Of a stretch of DNA of 64,000 nt, positions 16,811 to 25,271 are shown piece by piece. Positions within the stretch are counted from its first letter, which is position 1. Every line of letters begins with the position of its first letter. A program made the translations under genes and the position numbers. The DNA lies in NCBI RefSeq assembly GCF_900090225.1, contig NZ_FMHY01000002.1, forward strand, positions 248,001 through 312,000, read 5' to 3'. This DNA comes from Micromonospora eburnea. Lineage in GTDB: Bacteria; Actinomycetota; Actinomycetes; Mycobacteriales; Micromonosporaceae. Below the pieces are notes generated by a model. That model was not told where the DNA came from. It worked only from the letters and a program-made list of their open reading frames with translations, and ran no database searches.

Positions 16811-17283
16811 GTGACGCGCGGGAGGCCGTGGCGGCGGTGGTGGACCCGGAGATCCGGGTCGTCACCATCGACGAGCTGGGCATCCTCCGCTCGGTGGACG
16901 AGGACCCGGCGACCGGCCGAGTGGTCGTCACCATCACCCCCACCTACACCGGCTGCCCGGCGATGGACGTGATCCGCGCCGACATCCGCCGGGCGTTGGC
17001 CGCCGCCGGTCACCCGGACGCCGAGATCCGCACCGTGCACGCCCCGGCGTGGAGCACGGACTGGATCTCGGAGCGCGGCCGGGCCAAGCTCGCCGCCGCC
17101 GGGATCGCCCCGCCCGCGCCGACCCGGGCGGGGAACGTCGTGTCGCTGACCCTCGCCGTCCGTTGCCCACGCTGTGGCTCCCCGGACACCGAGCAGGTCA
17201 GCCGCTTCGGCTCGACCGCGTGCAAGGCACTGTGGCGCTGCCGTTCCTGCTCCGAACCCTTCGACCACCTGAAGGCGCTGTGA
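16807..17283 (+). CDS. paaD: Phenylacetate pathway protein PaaD (MIP18/DUF59 Fe-S assembly type)
   Basis: 158-aa protein of the MIP18/SufT family, thought to mature the metal centres of the epoxidase complex. The DUF59 domain covers residues ~1-100, with DPEIRVVTIDELGILRSV and TYTGCPAMDVI. A C-terminal zinc ribbon follows: CPRCGSPD ... CKALWRCRSC. The start is GTG 16807, the right-hand GTGA of the junction element, with ggaagg upstream. Extending further upstream would translate the repeat itself. GTGA overlap with paaE. Confidence 0.93.
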   Translation: MSDAREAVAAVVDPEIRVVTIDELGILRSVDEDPATGRVVVTITPTYTGCPAMDVIRADIRRALAAAGHPDAEIRTVHAPAWSTDWISERGRAKLAAAGIAPPAPTRAGNVVSLTLAVRCPRCGSPDTEQVSRFGSTACKALWRCRSCSEPFDHLKAL

Positions 17284-18389
17284 CTGTCACCATCACCCGA
17301 CCGGTCCGCCGCCGGCCGGTCTTCCACCCGCTTCCCGTCGCCGCCGTCGACCGGCTCACCGACGACGCCGTGGCGATCACCTTCGCCGTACCCGAGGAGC
17401 TGCGGGAGACGTTCGCGTTCTCCGCCGGCCAGCACCTCACGGTCCGGCGTCCCGCCGAAGGCGGGGAGGACGTGCGGCGGTCGTACTCGATCTGCTCCAC
17501 GCCGGAGGAGCTGGCCCGGCACGGCCGGCTGCGGATCGGGGTGCGGGAGATTCCCGGTGGCGCCTTCTCCGCGTACGCCTGTGGGGCGCTGCGCGGCGGC
17601 GACACCGTCGAGGTGCTGCCCCCGCTCGGGCATTTCACCACGGCGTTCGCGCCGGACCGGGCCCGGCACTACGGCGCGGTGGTCGCCGGCTCCGGGATCA
17701 CCCCGGTGCTCTCGCTGGTCGCGACGGCGCTGGCCGTCGAGCCGGCCAGCACCTTCACCCTGGTGTACGGCAACCGCACCGCGAACTCGGTGATGTTCGC
17801 CGAGGAGCTGGCCGACCTGAAGGACCGGTATCCGACCCGGCTGCACCTGGTGCACGTGCTGTCCCGGGAGATGGGTGAATCGCCGCTGCTCTCCGGGCGG
17901 ATCGACGCCGAGCGGCTGACCCGGTTGCTGGACACCATCGTCCCCGGCGACGCCATCGAGGAGTGGTTCCTCTGTGGCCCGTACGGGATGGTGGTGGATG
18001 CCAAGGCGGTGCTCGCCGCCCGGGGTCTGCCGGATGCGGCGGTGCACACCGAGCTGTTCCACGTCGACGCCCCGCCGGAGCCGGTCCGCCGCCCCGTGGC
18101 CGAGCCCGGTGCCGGCACCGAGGTGACGATCGTGCTGGACGGGCGCTCGTCGAGCTTCACCATGGGGCGGGACGAGCGGGTGCTGGACGCGGCGCTGAAG
18201 GTCCGCGGCGAGCTGCCGTACGCCTGCAAGGGCGGGGTCTGCTCGACCTGCAAGGCCAAGGTGGTCGCCGGCGAGGTGACCATGGCCCGCAACTACGCGC
18301 TGGAGCCGGACGAGATGGCCGCCGGGTACGTGCTCACCTGCCAGTCCAGCCCGCTGACGGACGAGCTCACCGTCGACTACGACGCCTGA
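17280..18389 (+). CDS. paaE: 1,2-phenylacetyl-CoA epoxidase reductase PaaE
   Basis: 369-aa flavoprotein that passes electrons from NADPH to the PaaA diiron site. N-terminal FAD/NAD domain: RRSYSICS near residue 62 binds FAD, GSGITPVLSL near 138 binds the nucleotide. The C-terminal plant-type [2Fe-2S] ferredoxin domain has CKGGVCSTC (CX4CX2C) near residue 316 and a fourth cysteine in LTCQSSP. Start is GTG 17280 in the GTGA overlap with paaD. Last gene of the operon; no obvious hairpin follows, and vapB starts 52 bp downstream. Confidence 0.94.
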   Translation: MTVTITRPVRRRPVFHPLPVAAVDRLTDDAVAITFAVPEELRETFAFSAGQHLTVRRPAEGGEDVRRSYSICSTPEELARHGRLRIGVREIPGGAFSAYACGALRGGDTVEVLPPLGHFTTAFAPDRARHYGAVVAGSGITPVLSLVATALAVEPASTFTLVYGNRTANSVMFAEELADLKDRYPTRLHLVHVLSREMGESPLLSGRIDAERLTRLLDTIVPGDAIEEWFLCGPYGMVVDAKAVLAARGLPDAAVHTELFHVDAPPEPVRRPVAEPGAGTEVTIVLDGRSSSFTMGRDERVLDAALKVRGELPYACKGGVCSTCKAKVVAGEVTMARNYALEPDEMAAGYVLTCQSSPLTDELTVDYDA

Positions 18390-18412
18390 TCCTCCGCGCC
18401 GATCAGGCGGCC

Positions 18413-18435
18413 TGTAGAACGTCCTGTTCTACACT
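18413..18435 (+). promoter_or_regulatory. Inverted-repeat operator overlapping the vapBC -10 box
   Basis: tgtagaac (18413-18420) and gttctaca (18426-18433) are perfect 8-bp inverted arms around gtcct. A -10-like TACACT at 18430-18435 overlaps the right arm and stands 6 nt before the antitoxin ATG. This is the geometry expected for autorepression by a Phd/VapB-type antitoxin-toxin complex. Confidence 0.75.
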
Positions 18436-18441
18436 CGTGTC

Positions 18442-18720
18442 ATGGAGCAGATCGCGGTCCGGGAGCTGAACCAGCACACGAGCCGGGTGTTGGCGCGGGT
18501 GCGCGCCGGCGAGACGGTCGAGGTGACCGATCGGGGCGAACCGATCGCTCGCCTGGTCCCGATCCTGGCGGGTGACGCGCTTCTCGGCCGTCTGGTGGCC
18601 GAGGGCCGGGCGACGGCCCCGTCCTCGGCCGGACCGGTGCCGATGCCGCCGGTACTCGGCGACCCCGCCGTCGATGTCGCGGCCGTCCTGGCCGAGTCGC
18701 GGGACGAGGAGCGTTGGTGA
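18442..18720 (+). CDS. vapB: Phd/YefM-family antitoxin of a VapBC-type module
   Basis: 92-aa antitoxin. The N-terminal ~50 residues match the Phd/YefM (prevent-host-death) fold: IAVRELNQHTSRVLARVRAG and VEVTDRGEPIARLVPI. The C-terminal part is flexible and acidic (ESRDEERW), the usual toxin-neutralising tail. It would also bind the inverted repeat just upstream as an autorepressor. The stop overlaps the toxin start. ATG has no SD and follows a -10-like box by 6 nt, so the message may be leaderless. Confidence 0.88.
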   Translation: MEQIAVRELNQHTSRVLARVRAGETVEVTDRGEPIARLVPILAGDALLGRLVAEGRATAPSSAGPVPMPPVLGDPAVDVAAVLAESRDEERW

Positions 18721-19127
18721 TCTACCTCGACTCCGCGGCGGTCATCAAGCTCCTTCGTCGGGAACAGGAGACCCCGGAGCTGGTCGGCTGGCTCAACGAG
18801 CGGGTCGGGATGTCGATGGTCTCGTCGGCTCTGGTCGAGGTGGAGGTGCCACGGGCCCTCCGTCGGGCTGCGCCGCAGGCGCTGGTCGGCGTTCCGTCGG
18901 TACTGGGGCGGCTCTACCGGGTCGAGATCGACGCGGCTGTCCGGGCCGCCGCCGGTGCCTACGCCGAGCCGCTGCTCCGCAGCCTGGACGCGATCCACCT
19001 GGCGACCGCGGAGATCCTGGCCCGCCAGGCGGGCGCCGACTTCGCCGCCTTCGTCACCTACGACCGGCGGCTGCTGGACGCGGCGAAGGCCGTGGGCCTG
19101 CCGGTGGCGAGCCCGGGCATGAACTGA
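18717..19127 (+). CDS. vapC: PIN-domain toxin (VapC family ribonuclease)
   Basis: 136-aa PIN-domain RNase; the family cleaves tRNA or rRNA when free of antitoxin. Acidic active-site residues visible: Asp in IYLDSAAVIKLL (residue 5), Glu in SALVEVEVPRAL (~41-43), Asp in SLDAIHLATAEIL (~91) and Asp in TYDRRLLDAAKA (~113). All four are kept, so it is probably active. Start chosen at GTG 18717 in the GTGA overlap with the antitoxin; a TTG at 18714 is also possible. Confidence 0.88.
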   Translation: MIYLDSAAVIKLLRREQETPELVGWLNERVGMSMVSSALVEVEVPRALRRAAPQALVGVPSVLGRLYRVEIDAAVRAAAGAYAEPLLRSLDAIHLATAEILARQAGADFAAFVTYDRRLLDAAKAVGLPVASPGMN

Positions 19128-19171
19128 CTCAGGGTCCGAACGCCCCTTACGGCAGCCGCAACCGGTCGGCG

Positions 19172-19177
19172 TAGGCT
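19172..19177 (+). promoter_or_regulatory. Putative -10 box TAGGCT for a leaderless mqnC mRNA
   Basis: TAGGCT ends 7 nt before the GTG of mqnC, with ttacgg at 19147-19152 as a possible -35. The same TAGGCT-N7-start arrangement precedes the genes at 21662 and 57097. Confidence 0.55.
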
Positions 19178-19184
19178 CGGAGGC

Positions 19185-20375
19185 GTGACGGTGAGCCGGG
19201 AGATCGACGACATCCTGCAGCGCGGCGCGGACGGCGGGCGGATCACGCCCGAGGAGGCCCTGCTGCTCTACACCGAGGCGCCCTTCCACGCGTTGGGCGA
19301 GGCCGCGGACGCGGTGCGCCGACGGCGCTACCCGGACAACATCGTCACGTACCTGATCGACCGCAACATCAACTACACGAACGTCTGCGTGACGGCGTGC
19401 AAGTTCTGCGCCTTCTACCGGGCGCCCAAGCACAAGGAGGGGTGGACCCACCCCACCGAGGAGATCCTGCGCCGCTGCGGCGAGGCGGTCGAGCTGGGCG
19501 CGACCCAGGTGATGCTCCAGGGCGGCCACCACCCGGACTACGGGGTGGAGTACTACGAGGAGCTGTTCTCGGCGGTCAAGAAGGCGTATCCGCAGCTCGC
19601 CATCCACTCGATCGGTCCGAGCGAGATCCTGCACATGGCCAAGGTCTCCGGGGTGAGCCTGGACGAGGCCATCGCCCGGATCAAGACCGCCGGGCTGGAC
19701 TCGATCGCCGGCGCCGGCGCCGAGATGCTGCCGGACCGGCCGCGCCGGGCGATCGCCCCGCTGAAGGAGTCGGGCGCGCGCTGGCTGGAGGTCATGGAGC
19801 TGGCGCACCGGCAGGGCCTCGAATCGACGGCGACCATGATGATGGGCACCGGCGAGACCAACGCCGAGCGGATCGAGCACCTGCGGATGATCCGTGACGT
19901 GCAGGACCGCACCGGTGGCTTCCGGGCGTTCATCCCGTGGACGTACCAGCCGGAGAACAACCACCTCAAGGGCCGTACCCAGGCGACCACCATGGAATAC
20001 CTGCGGCTGGTCGCGGTGGCCCGGCTGTTCTTCGAGACGGTGCCGCACCTCCAGGCGTCCTGGCTGACCACCGGCAAGGATGTCGGCCAGCTCGCGCTGC
20101 ACATGGGCGTGGACGACCTCGGCTCGATCATGCTGGAGGAGAACGTCATCTCCTCGGCCGGCGCCCGGCACCGGTCCAACCTGCACGAGCTGATCAGCAT
20201 GATCCGCACCGCCGACCGGATCCCGGCCCAGCGGGACACCCTCTACCACCGGCTCGCGGTGCACTGGACGCCGGCCGACGACCCGACCGACGACCGGGTG
20301 GTCTCGCACTTCTCGTCGATCGCCCTGCCGGGCGGCGGGGCGGGGAAGTCGTTGCCGCTCGTCGAGGTGAACTGA
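19185..20375 (+). CDS. mqnC: Cyclic dehypoxanthinyl futalosine synthase MqnC
   Basis: Radical SAM enzyme that cyclises dehypoxanthine futalosine in menaquinone synthesis; cytosolic [4Fe-4S] protein. 396 aa, normal. The cluster motif CVTACKFC (CX3CX2C) is at residues ~68-75, preceded by DRNINYTNVC; AGAGAEMLPDR and FIPWTYQPENN are typical of MqnC rather than MqnE. Followed by a gap with a hairpin, then menG, matching the streptomycete order mqnC - menG - nuo. Start GTG 19185 follows a -10-like box. Confidence 0.94.
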   Translation: MTVSREIDDILQRGADGGRITPEEALLLYTEAPFHALGEAADAVRRRRYPDNIVTYLIDRNINYTNVCVTACKFCAFYRAPKHKEGWTHPTEEILRRCGEAVELGATQVMLQGGHHPDYGVEYYEELFSAVKKAYPQLAIHSIGPSEILHMAKVSGVSLDEAIARIKTAGLDSIAGAGAEMLPDRPRRAIAPLKESGARWLEVMELAHRQGLESTATMMMGTGETNAERIEHLRMIRDVQDRTGGFRAFIPWTYQPENNHLKGRTQATTMEYLRLVAVARLFFETVPHLQASWLTTGKDVGQLALHMGVDDLGSIMLEENVISSAGARHRSNLHELISMIRTADRIPAQRDTLYHRLAVHWTPADDPTDDRVVSHFSSIALPGGGAGKSLPLVEVN

Positions 20376-20416
20376 GTCGTTCCGTCGCTCCCCGCGATGC
20401 CCGCCGTACGCCTGGT

Positions 20417-20449
20417 GTTCGGCCGGCTCGGCGCTGCGGTCGGCCGAAC
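20417..20449 (+). terminator. Hairpin downstream of mqnC
   Basis: gttcggccg (20417-20425) and cggccgaac (20441-20449) are perfect 9-bp inverted arms with a 15-nt GC-rich loop, 41 nt after the mqnC stop. Confidence 0.6.
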
Positions 20450-20739
20450 GGTCACCACGCGGTCGTCGCGGGGCTGTTTTCCGGTGCCCGTTCACGCGAC
20501 CGGCCTCCGGCGCCCGTCGCAACAAGAGCTGTCAATTGGGGCGATTTCGGGTGGCGGTCGGCCACCTGGGGTGATGAGGCTCCGGCGCGGAGGGTGGCGA
20601 GGATGATCGCGGGCCGCTAACGTCCCCGCTGGTCCCCGTTACGTTCCTCACCGGGGTGAACCTCATGATCTTCGGGCCGGCCGTCCGCCGGTCATCCTCC
20701 ACCGGCCCGCGAGGGCCGTTCACATAACGCACGGCAGCC

Positions 20740-20768
20740 GAGGGCGGGATGGACATCATCCCGCCCTC
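20740..20768 (+). terminator. Strong hairpin upstream of menG
   Basis: gagggcgggat (20740-20750) and atcccgccctc (20758-20768) form a perfect 11-bp stem with a 7-nt loop, about 100 nt before menG. Either a terminator isolating menG or a leader structure; no U-run. Confidence 0.65.
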
Positions 20769-20867
20769 GCTGTCCGCTCCGGCGGGCGTGGGCGGCCGGC
20801 GGTGCTGTCGGCCCGTCCGCACGTACCCGAGGGGCGCCGGGCGGCGGCCGGCTGGCAGAGTGAGGGG

Positions 20868-21578
20868 ATGAGCCGTACCCCGCAGGGCCAGCGCGCTGGC
20901 CTGGACAAGCAGCCCCACGAGGTCGCCGCGATGTTCGACGGCGTGGCGGCTCGCTACGACGTGACGAACACGGTGATGACCGCCGGCCGGGACCGGGCCT
21001 GGCGCCGGGCCACCCGGGCGGCGCTCGATCTGCGCCCCGGGGAACGGGTGCTGGACGTGGGCGCGGGTACGGGAGTCTCCACCGAGGAACTGGGCCAGTC
21101 CGGCGCGTACGTGGTCGGCGCCGACATCTCCCTCGGCATGCTCCAGGCCGGTCGCCGGACCCGGCCGCACGTGCCGTTGCTGGCCGGCGACGCGCTGCGG
21201 CTGCCCTTCCCGGACGCCACCTTCGACGCGGTGACCATCTCCTTCGCGTTCCGCAACGTGGTCGACACCCAGGCGGCCCTGCGCGAGTTCGCCCGGGTGA
21301 CCCGGTCGGGCGGTCGGCTGGTGATCTGTGAGTTGAGCCACCCGACCAACCCGCTGTTCCGCACCGCGTATTTGTCGTACCTGATGCGGTGGTTGCCGAC
21401 CGCGGCCCGGGTGGTCTCCAGCAACCCCGACGCGTACGTCTATCTGATCGAGTCGATTCGGGCCTGGCCGGACCAGGCCGCCCTGGCGGCGCGGATCCAG
21501 GAGGCCGGCTGGGGGCAGGTCGCCTGGCGGAACCTGACCGGCGGGCTGGCGGCGCTGCACCGGGCGGTCCGGGACTGA
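20868..21578 (+). CDS. menG: Demethylmenaquinone methyltransferase
   Basis: SAM-dependent UbiE/MenG enzyme that methylates demethylmenaquinone, last ring step to menaquinone; membrane-associated. 236 aa. UbiE signatures: [20 protein letters not shown] near residues 18-37, SAM motif [10 protein letters not shown] near 62-71, and [20 protein letters not shown] near 122-141. Start ATG 20868 with gagggg directly upstream. Grouped with mqnC, the flavoprotein and nuo genes. Confidence 0.93.
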   Translation: MSRTPQGQRAGLDKQPHEVAAMFDGVAARYDVTNTVMTAGRDRAWRRATRAALDLRPGERVLDVGAGTGVSTEELGQSGAYVVGADISLGMLQAGRRTRPHVPLLAGDALRLPFPDATFDAVTISFAFRNVVDTQAALREFARVTRSGGRLVICELSHPTNPLFRTAYLSYLMRWLPTAARVVSSNPDAYVYLIESIRAWPDQAALAARIQEAGWGQVAWRNLTGGLAALHRAVRD

Positions 21579-21648
21579 CGGTCGACCGGCCGTGGCAGGG
21601 GGTCACTGTCCATTTCGTGAATATCCGTTATTACTCCATTTAGTCCCG

Positions 21649-21654
21649 TAGGCT
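21649..21654 (+). promoter_or_regulatory. Putative -10 box TAGGCT before the 72-aa ORF
   Basis: TAGGCT ends 7 nt before ATG 21662 in an unusually AT-rich 45-bp stretch. No SD motif lies between, so a leaderless mRNA is likely. Confidence 0.55.
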
Positions 21655-21661
21655 CGCCCCC

Positions 21662-21880
21662 ATGACGGGACCAGAGCAGGCGGCCACGGACGACGACGCC
21701 GCGGAACTCATCGCGCAGCTCAAGGAGCTGGCCGGCGCGGATCCCGCAGACGTCCGTCAGGTGGTCGCCGAGGTGCTGGCCGCGCTCGACCGGGCGGCCG
21801 GCGGCGCGCTGCGCGAGCACCTGCCCGAGACCATCCGCCTCGACGCCGGCCTCGGACCGGCCGCGCCGGCCCGTCCGTGA
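21662..21880 (+). CDS. Small acidic hypothetical protein
   Basis: 72 aa, acidic N terminus, one helix-rich middle (AAELIAQLKELAGADPADVRQVV), no membrane segment or cysteine. Not recognised. Coding is supported by GC3 bias and by an AT-rich promoter-like stretch with TAGGCT 7 nt before ATG. It lies between menG and the flavoprotein gene in the same direction. No function can be offered. Confidence 0.55.
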   Translation: MTGPEQAATDDDAAELIAQLKELAGADPADVRQVVAEVLAALDRAAGGALREHLPETIRLDAGLGPAAPARP

Positions 21881-21976
21881 CGCCGAAGTGGACTCCTACC
21901 GGCCTGTTCTCGCGAAGTTAGGTACCCCTCACCGGTTACCGGTGTAACTACGGTCATAGACTCCAACCCGATCGGC

Positions 21977-21994
21977 TTGTGAAGCATTTCACGA
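21977..21994 (+). promoter_or_regulatory. Rex operator (ROP)-like palindrome upstream of the flavoprotein/nuo block
   Basis: ttgtgaagcatttcacga matches the streptomycete Rex operator pattern TTGTGAANNNNTTCACAA at 13 of 14 defined positions. It lies 20 nt before ATG 22015 and downstream of a possible -10 (tagact, 21956-21961), where bound Rex would block transcription. Rex is the NADH-sensing repressor known to control cyd and nuo genes in Streptomyces. Confidence 0.7.
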
Positions 21995-22014
21995 GCGTGC
22001 GGGAGGAGGCGCAG

Positions 22015-23289
22015 ATGACCGCGGTGGAGCACGACGCCGACGTGATCGTCGTGGGCGCCGGTCCCGGCGGATCGGCAACCGCGTACCACCTGGCGCGGCA
22101 CGGCGTACGCGTGCTGCTGCTGGAGAAGACCGAGTTTCCCCGGGAGAAGGTCTGCGGCGACGGGCTCACCCCGCGCGCCGTGCGGCAGCTCGTCCGGATG
22201 GGTGTGGACACCTCGCCCGAGGCCGGCTGGCTGCACAACAAGGGCCTCCGGGTGATCGGCGGCGGGGTACGCCTGGAACTGGACTGGCCCGACCTGGCCA
22301 GCTTCCCCAACTACGGCCTGGTCCGGACCCGGCTCGACTTCGACGACCTGCTCGCCCAGCGGGCCGTCGCCGCCGGGGCGAAGCTGCGGACCAGCGTCAA
22401 CGTGATGGGTCCGGTGCTCGACGCCGACGACCGGGTGATCGGGGTGCGGGCCGAGGTGGGTCCGGAGAAGGAGCCGGCCACCTTCCACGCCCCGCTGGTG
22501 GTCGCCGCGGACGGCGTCTCCGGCCGCTTCCCGCTCGCCCTCGGCCTGGCCAAGCGGGAGGACCGGCCGATCGGCGTGGCGGTCCGCCGCTACTACCGCT
22601 CGCCGGCTCGGCACGACGACAACTACCTGGAGTCGTGGCTGGAGCTGCGGGCCAAGGGCAATGACGCGCTGCTCCCCGGCTACGGGTGGATCTTCGGTCT
22701 GGGCGACGGCCGGGTCAACGTCGGCCTCGGCATCCTCAACTCGTCCTCCGCCTTCGGCAAGACCAACTACCGGCGGCTGCTCACCGACTGGCTGGCCAAC
22801 ACCCCCGAGGAGTGGGGGATGACCGACGAGACCAACGCGGAGGGTCCGATCCTCGGCGCCGCGCTGCCGATGGGCTTCAACCGGGTGCCGCACTACACCC
22901 GCGGGGTGCTGCTGGTCGGCGACTCCGGCGGCATGGTCAACCCGTTCAACGGCGAGGGCATCGCGTACGCGATGGAGTCGGGCGAACTGGCCGCCGAGGT
23001 GGCGGTGCAGGCGCTCGCCCGGTCCGCCGCTGCCGAGCGGGAGCGGGCGCTGCAGGCGTACCCGCAGGAGCTGAAGGCCCGCTTCGGCGGCTACTACCGG
23101 CTCGGCGGGATCTTCGTGAAGCTGATCGGCCGCCCGGAGATCATGCGGCTGGCCACCAAGCACGGCATGCCGCACCCGACGCTGATGCGCTTCGTGCTCA
23201 AGCTGCTGGCCAACCTGACCGACCCCCGGGGCGGGGACGCGATGGACCGGGTCATCAACGCGATGACGAAGGTGGCGCCAGCCGTGTAG
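22015..23289 (+). CDS. Geranylgeranyl reductase-family FAD flavoprotein, probable menaquinone reductase
   Basis: 424-aa FAD-dependent oxidoreductase. Visible: FAD fold DVIVVGAGPGGSATAYHLAR near residues 9-28, family box FPREKVCGDGLTPRAV near 42-57, and VLLVGDSGGMVNPFNGEGIA near 300-319. In mycobacteria the family member MenJ reduces one double bond of the menaquinone side chain; its place between menG and nuo makes that role likely here, but geranylgeranyl or archaeal-type lipid reduction cannot be excluded. RBS ggaggagg precedes ATG 22015. A near-consensus Rex site lies just upstream. nuoA follows after 132 bp. Confidence 0.88.
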   Translation: MTAVEHDADVIVVGAGPGGSATAYHLARHGVRVLLLEKTEFPREKVCGDGLTPRAVRQLVRMGVDTSPEAGWLHNKGLRVIGGGVRLELDWPDLASFPNYGLVRTRLDFDDLLAQRAVAAGAKLRTSVNVMGPVLDADDRVIGVRAEVGPEKEPATFHAPLVVAADGVSGRFPLALGLAKREDRPIGVAVRRYYRSPARHDDNYLESWLELRAKGNDALLPGYGWIFGLGDGRVNVGLGILNSSSAFGKTNYRRLLTDWLANTPEEWGMTDETNAEGPILGAALPMGFNRVPHYTRGVLLVGDSGGMVNPFNGEGIAYAMESGELAAEVAVQALARSAAAERERALQAYPQELKARFGGYYRLGGIFVKLIGRPEIMRLATKHGMPHPTLMRFVLKLLANLTDPRGGDAMDRVINAMTKVAPAV

Positions 23290-23421
23290 ACCACCCGTTC
23301 CGGGGCGGTGCCGGCCCGGAAACGGACAGAGATCGACCCCGCCGGCCGAGGTCACGAGGGACGTGAATAGTGTGATTTTCGCCAACGACCGAGGCCAGGG
23401 AAGGACGAGCAGGAGACAACG

Positions 23422-23787
23422 ATGACGCTCTCGCCTTACGCACCGATCATCGGGCTGTTCGCCCTCGCCGCGGCGTTCGCGCTGATCTCCGTGGCCGGTG
23501 CCCGACTCGCCGGTCCCCGGCGTCTGAACAAGGCCAAGCTCGAGGCGTACGAGTGCGGCATCGAGCCGAGCCCGCAGCCGGTCGGCGGCGGCCGGTTCCC
23601 GATCAAGTTCTACCTGACGGCGATGCTTTTCATCGTCTTCGACATCGAGATCATCTTCCTTTACCCCTGGGCGGTCTCCTTCGACGTCCTGCCGATCTTC
23701 GGCTTCGTGGAGATGGTCCTGTTCATCGTCGCGGTCTTCGTCGCCTACGCCTACGTCTGGCGGCGCGGCGGCCTGGACTGGGACTGA
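23422..23787 (+). CDS. nuoA: NADH-quinone oxidoreductase subunit A
   Basis: Small membrane subunit (121 aa, three helices) at the junction between the arms of proton-pumping complex I. The signature [20 protein letters not shown] is at residues ~43-62 and [11 protein letters not shown] near 73-83. It opens the 14-gene nuoA-N operon. The 132-bp gap upstream, with tagtgt about 50 nt before ATG, could hold a promoter of its own. RBS aggag, 7 nt before ATG. Confidence 0.97.
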   Translation: MTLSPYAPIIGLFALAAAFALISVAGARLAGPRRLNKAKLEAYECGIEPSPQPVGGGRFPIKFYLTAMLFIVFDIEIIFLYPWAVSFDVLPIFGFVEMVLFIVAVFVAYAYVWRRGGLDWD

Positions 23788-23800
23788 GGGAGGTACGCAG

Positions 23801-24478
23801 ATGGGCATCGAGGAGAAGCTTCCCTCCGGCGTCCTGCTCACCACCGTCGAGAAGCTGGTCAACTGGTCGCGGAAGTCGTCCGTCTGGGGCGCCACCTTCG
23901 GCCTGGCCTGCTGCGCCATCGAGATGATGGCGGCCGGTGGCCCGCACTACGACATGGGCCGCTGGGGCATGGAGGTCTTCCGGGCCTCGCCCCGGCAGGC
24001 GGACCTGATGATCGTGGCCGGCCGGGTGAGCCAGAAGATGGCCCCGGTCCTGCGCCAGATCTACGACCAGATGGCCGAGCCCCGCTGGGTGCTCTCCATG
24101 GGCGTCTGCGCCAGCAGCGGCGGCATGTTCAACAACTACGCCATCGTGCAGGGCGTCGACCACGTCGTCCCGGTCGACATGTACCTCCCGGGCTGCCCGC
24201 CCCGGCCCGAGATGCTCATCGACGCGGTCCTCAAGCTCCGCGAGAAGATCGGGCACGAGCCGCTGGGCCCGAACGGCCGCAAGATGCTGGAGGCCCGCAA
24301 GGAGCGCGGTGACGTGCCCGTGGTGCCGTACGGCTCGATGCCGTCGTCGTACCGCAACGACAAGGCCCGGCGTGCCGAGTGGACCAGGGCGGTCCGCGAG
24401 GGGCGCGAGGAGCAGTTGCGGATCGAGAACTGGATGAAGGCCCAGAACCACCTCCACCCGCACGGGGGCCCGAAGTGA
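23801..24478 (+). CDS. nuoB: NADH-quinone oxidoreductase subunit B
   Basis: Peripheral-arm subunit carrying cluster N2, last Fe-S centre before quinone. 225 aa. Cluster ligands: the double cysteine in [11 protein letters not shown] (~38-39), Cys in MGVCASSGG (~103) and Cys in PGCPPRPE (~133). The C-terminal ~65 residues (after EKIGHEPLG) are a charged extension usual in actinobacteria. 13 bp after nuoA, with ggaggt upstream. Confidence 0.97.
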   Translation: MGIEEKLPSGVLLTTVEKLVNWSRKSSVWGATFGLACCAIEMMAAGGPHYDMGRWGMEVFRASPRQADLMIVAGRVSQKMAPVLRQIYDQMAEPRWVLSMGVCASSGGMFNNYAIVQGVDHVVPVDMYLPGCPPRPEMLIDAVLKLREKIGHEPLGPNGRKMLEARKERGDVPVVPYGSMPSSYRNDKARRAEWTRAVREGREEQLRIENWMKAQNHLHPHGGPK

Positions 24479-25212
24479 GCGCAACTGACGACAGGACCAA
24501 CAACGGCGGTGTGCCGGTGCCGGTCACCCCGGCCGGGGCCACCAGCGGTGCGCCGGCCGAGCACCCGCCGGCCAGCCCCGCCGGCCGTGGCATGTTCGGC
24601 GTGCACGGCAGCGGCGACGTCTCCGGCTACGGCGGCCTGGTCCGCCCGCGCAAGGCGATCGAGGAGAGCCCCCGGCCGTACGGCGGCTACTTCGACGAGG
24701 TCCGGGACGCGCTGGAGGAGGCGTACCCCCAGTTCGGCGACGCGATCGAGAAGGTCGTGGTCGACCGGGGCGAGCTGACCCTGCACGTCCGCCCGGAGCG
24801 GATCGCCGAGGTCTGCCAGGTGATGCGCGACGATCTGGCGCTGCGTTTCGAGCTCTGCTCGTCGGTGTCCGGCGTGGACTACCTGGGCGCCGAGGAGCGC
24901 CGGCTGCACGTGGTCTACCAGCTCACCTCGATGACCTACCGGCGTCGGGTCCGGCTGGAGGCCGCCGTCTCCGCCGAGAACCCGCACCTGCCGAGCGTCA
25001 CCAGCGTCTACCCGACCGCCGACTGGCAGGAGCGGGAGGCGTACGACATGTTCGGCATCGTCTTCGACGGCCACCCCAACCTGACCCGGATCCTCATGCC
25101 GGACGACTGGGAGGGGCACCCGCAGCGCAAGGACTACCCCCTCGGCGGTGTGCCCGTCGAGTACAAGGGCGCGGAGATCCCGCCACCGGACCGTCGGAGG
25201 TCGTACCAGTGA
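24475..25212 (+). CDS. nuoC: NADH-quinone oxidoreductase subunit C
   Basis: 30-kDa peripheral subunit, 245 aa, not fused to NuoD. The conserved [20 protein letters not shown] is near residues 183-202. The first ~70 residues are a Pro/Ala/Gly-rich extension. GTG start in the GTGA overlap with nuoB. The TGA stop is the left edge of a 55-bp junction element. Confidence 0.96.
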   Translation: MSATDDRTNNGGVPVPVTPAGATSGAPAEHPPASPAGRGMFGVHGSGDVSGYGGLVRPRKAIEESPRPYGGYFDEVRDALEEAYPQFGDAIEKVVVDRGELTLHVRPERIAEVCQVMRDDLALRFELCSSVSGVDYLGAEERRLHVVYQLTSMTYRRRVRLEAAVSAENPHLPSVTSVYPTADWQEREAYDMFGIVFDGHPNLTRILMPDDWEGHPQRKDYPLGGVPVEYKGAEIPPPDRRRSYQ

Positions 25213-25271
25213 GCGCGAGGAGTGCAGCGGAGCGGAGCCCCGCAGTCGTGAACGGAGGGTGGGCACTGTGA
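25209..25271 (+). repeat. GTGA-flanked 55-bp junction element, copy C (nuoC/nuoD)
   Basis: GTGA at 25209, 55 bp beginning gcgcgaggagtgcagcggag, and GTGA at 25268. It provides ggaggg as ribosome-binding site for nuoD. The left 30 bp are identical to copy D in the nuoJ/nuoK junction. Confidence 0.92.

Larger units (their letters stand above)
20376..20867. other. 492-bp intergenic region between mqnC and menG
   Basis: No convincing gene: the short open frames here are Arg/Pro-rich shadows without a start context. It holds the mqnC hairpin (20417-20449) and a second strong hairpin (20740-20768). menG probably has its own promoter here, but I cannot place it. Confidence 0.6.

Noticed and set aside
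20397..20606. Short ORFs in the mqnC-menG gap
   Set aside because: Arg/Gly/Pro-rich, no SD or conserved motif, and they run through hairpins.
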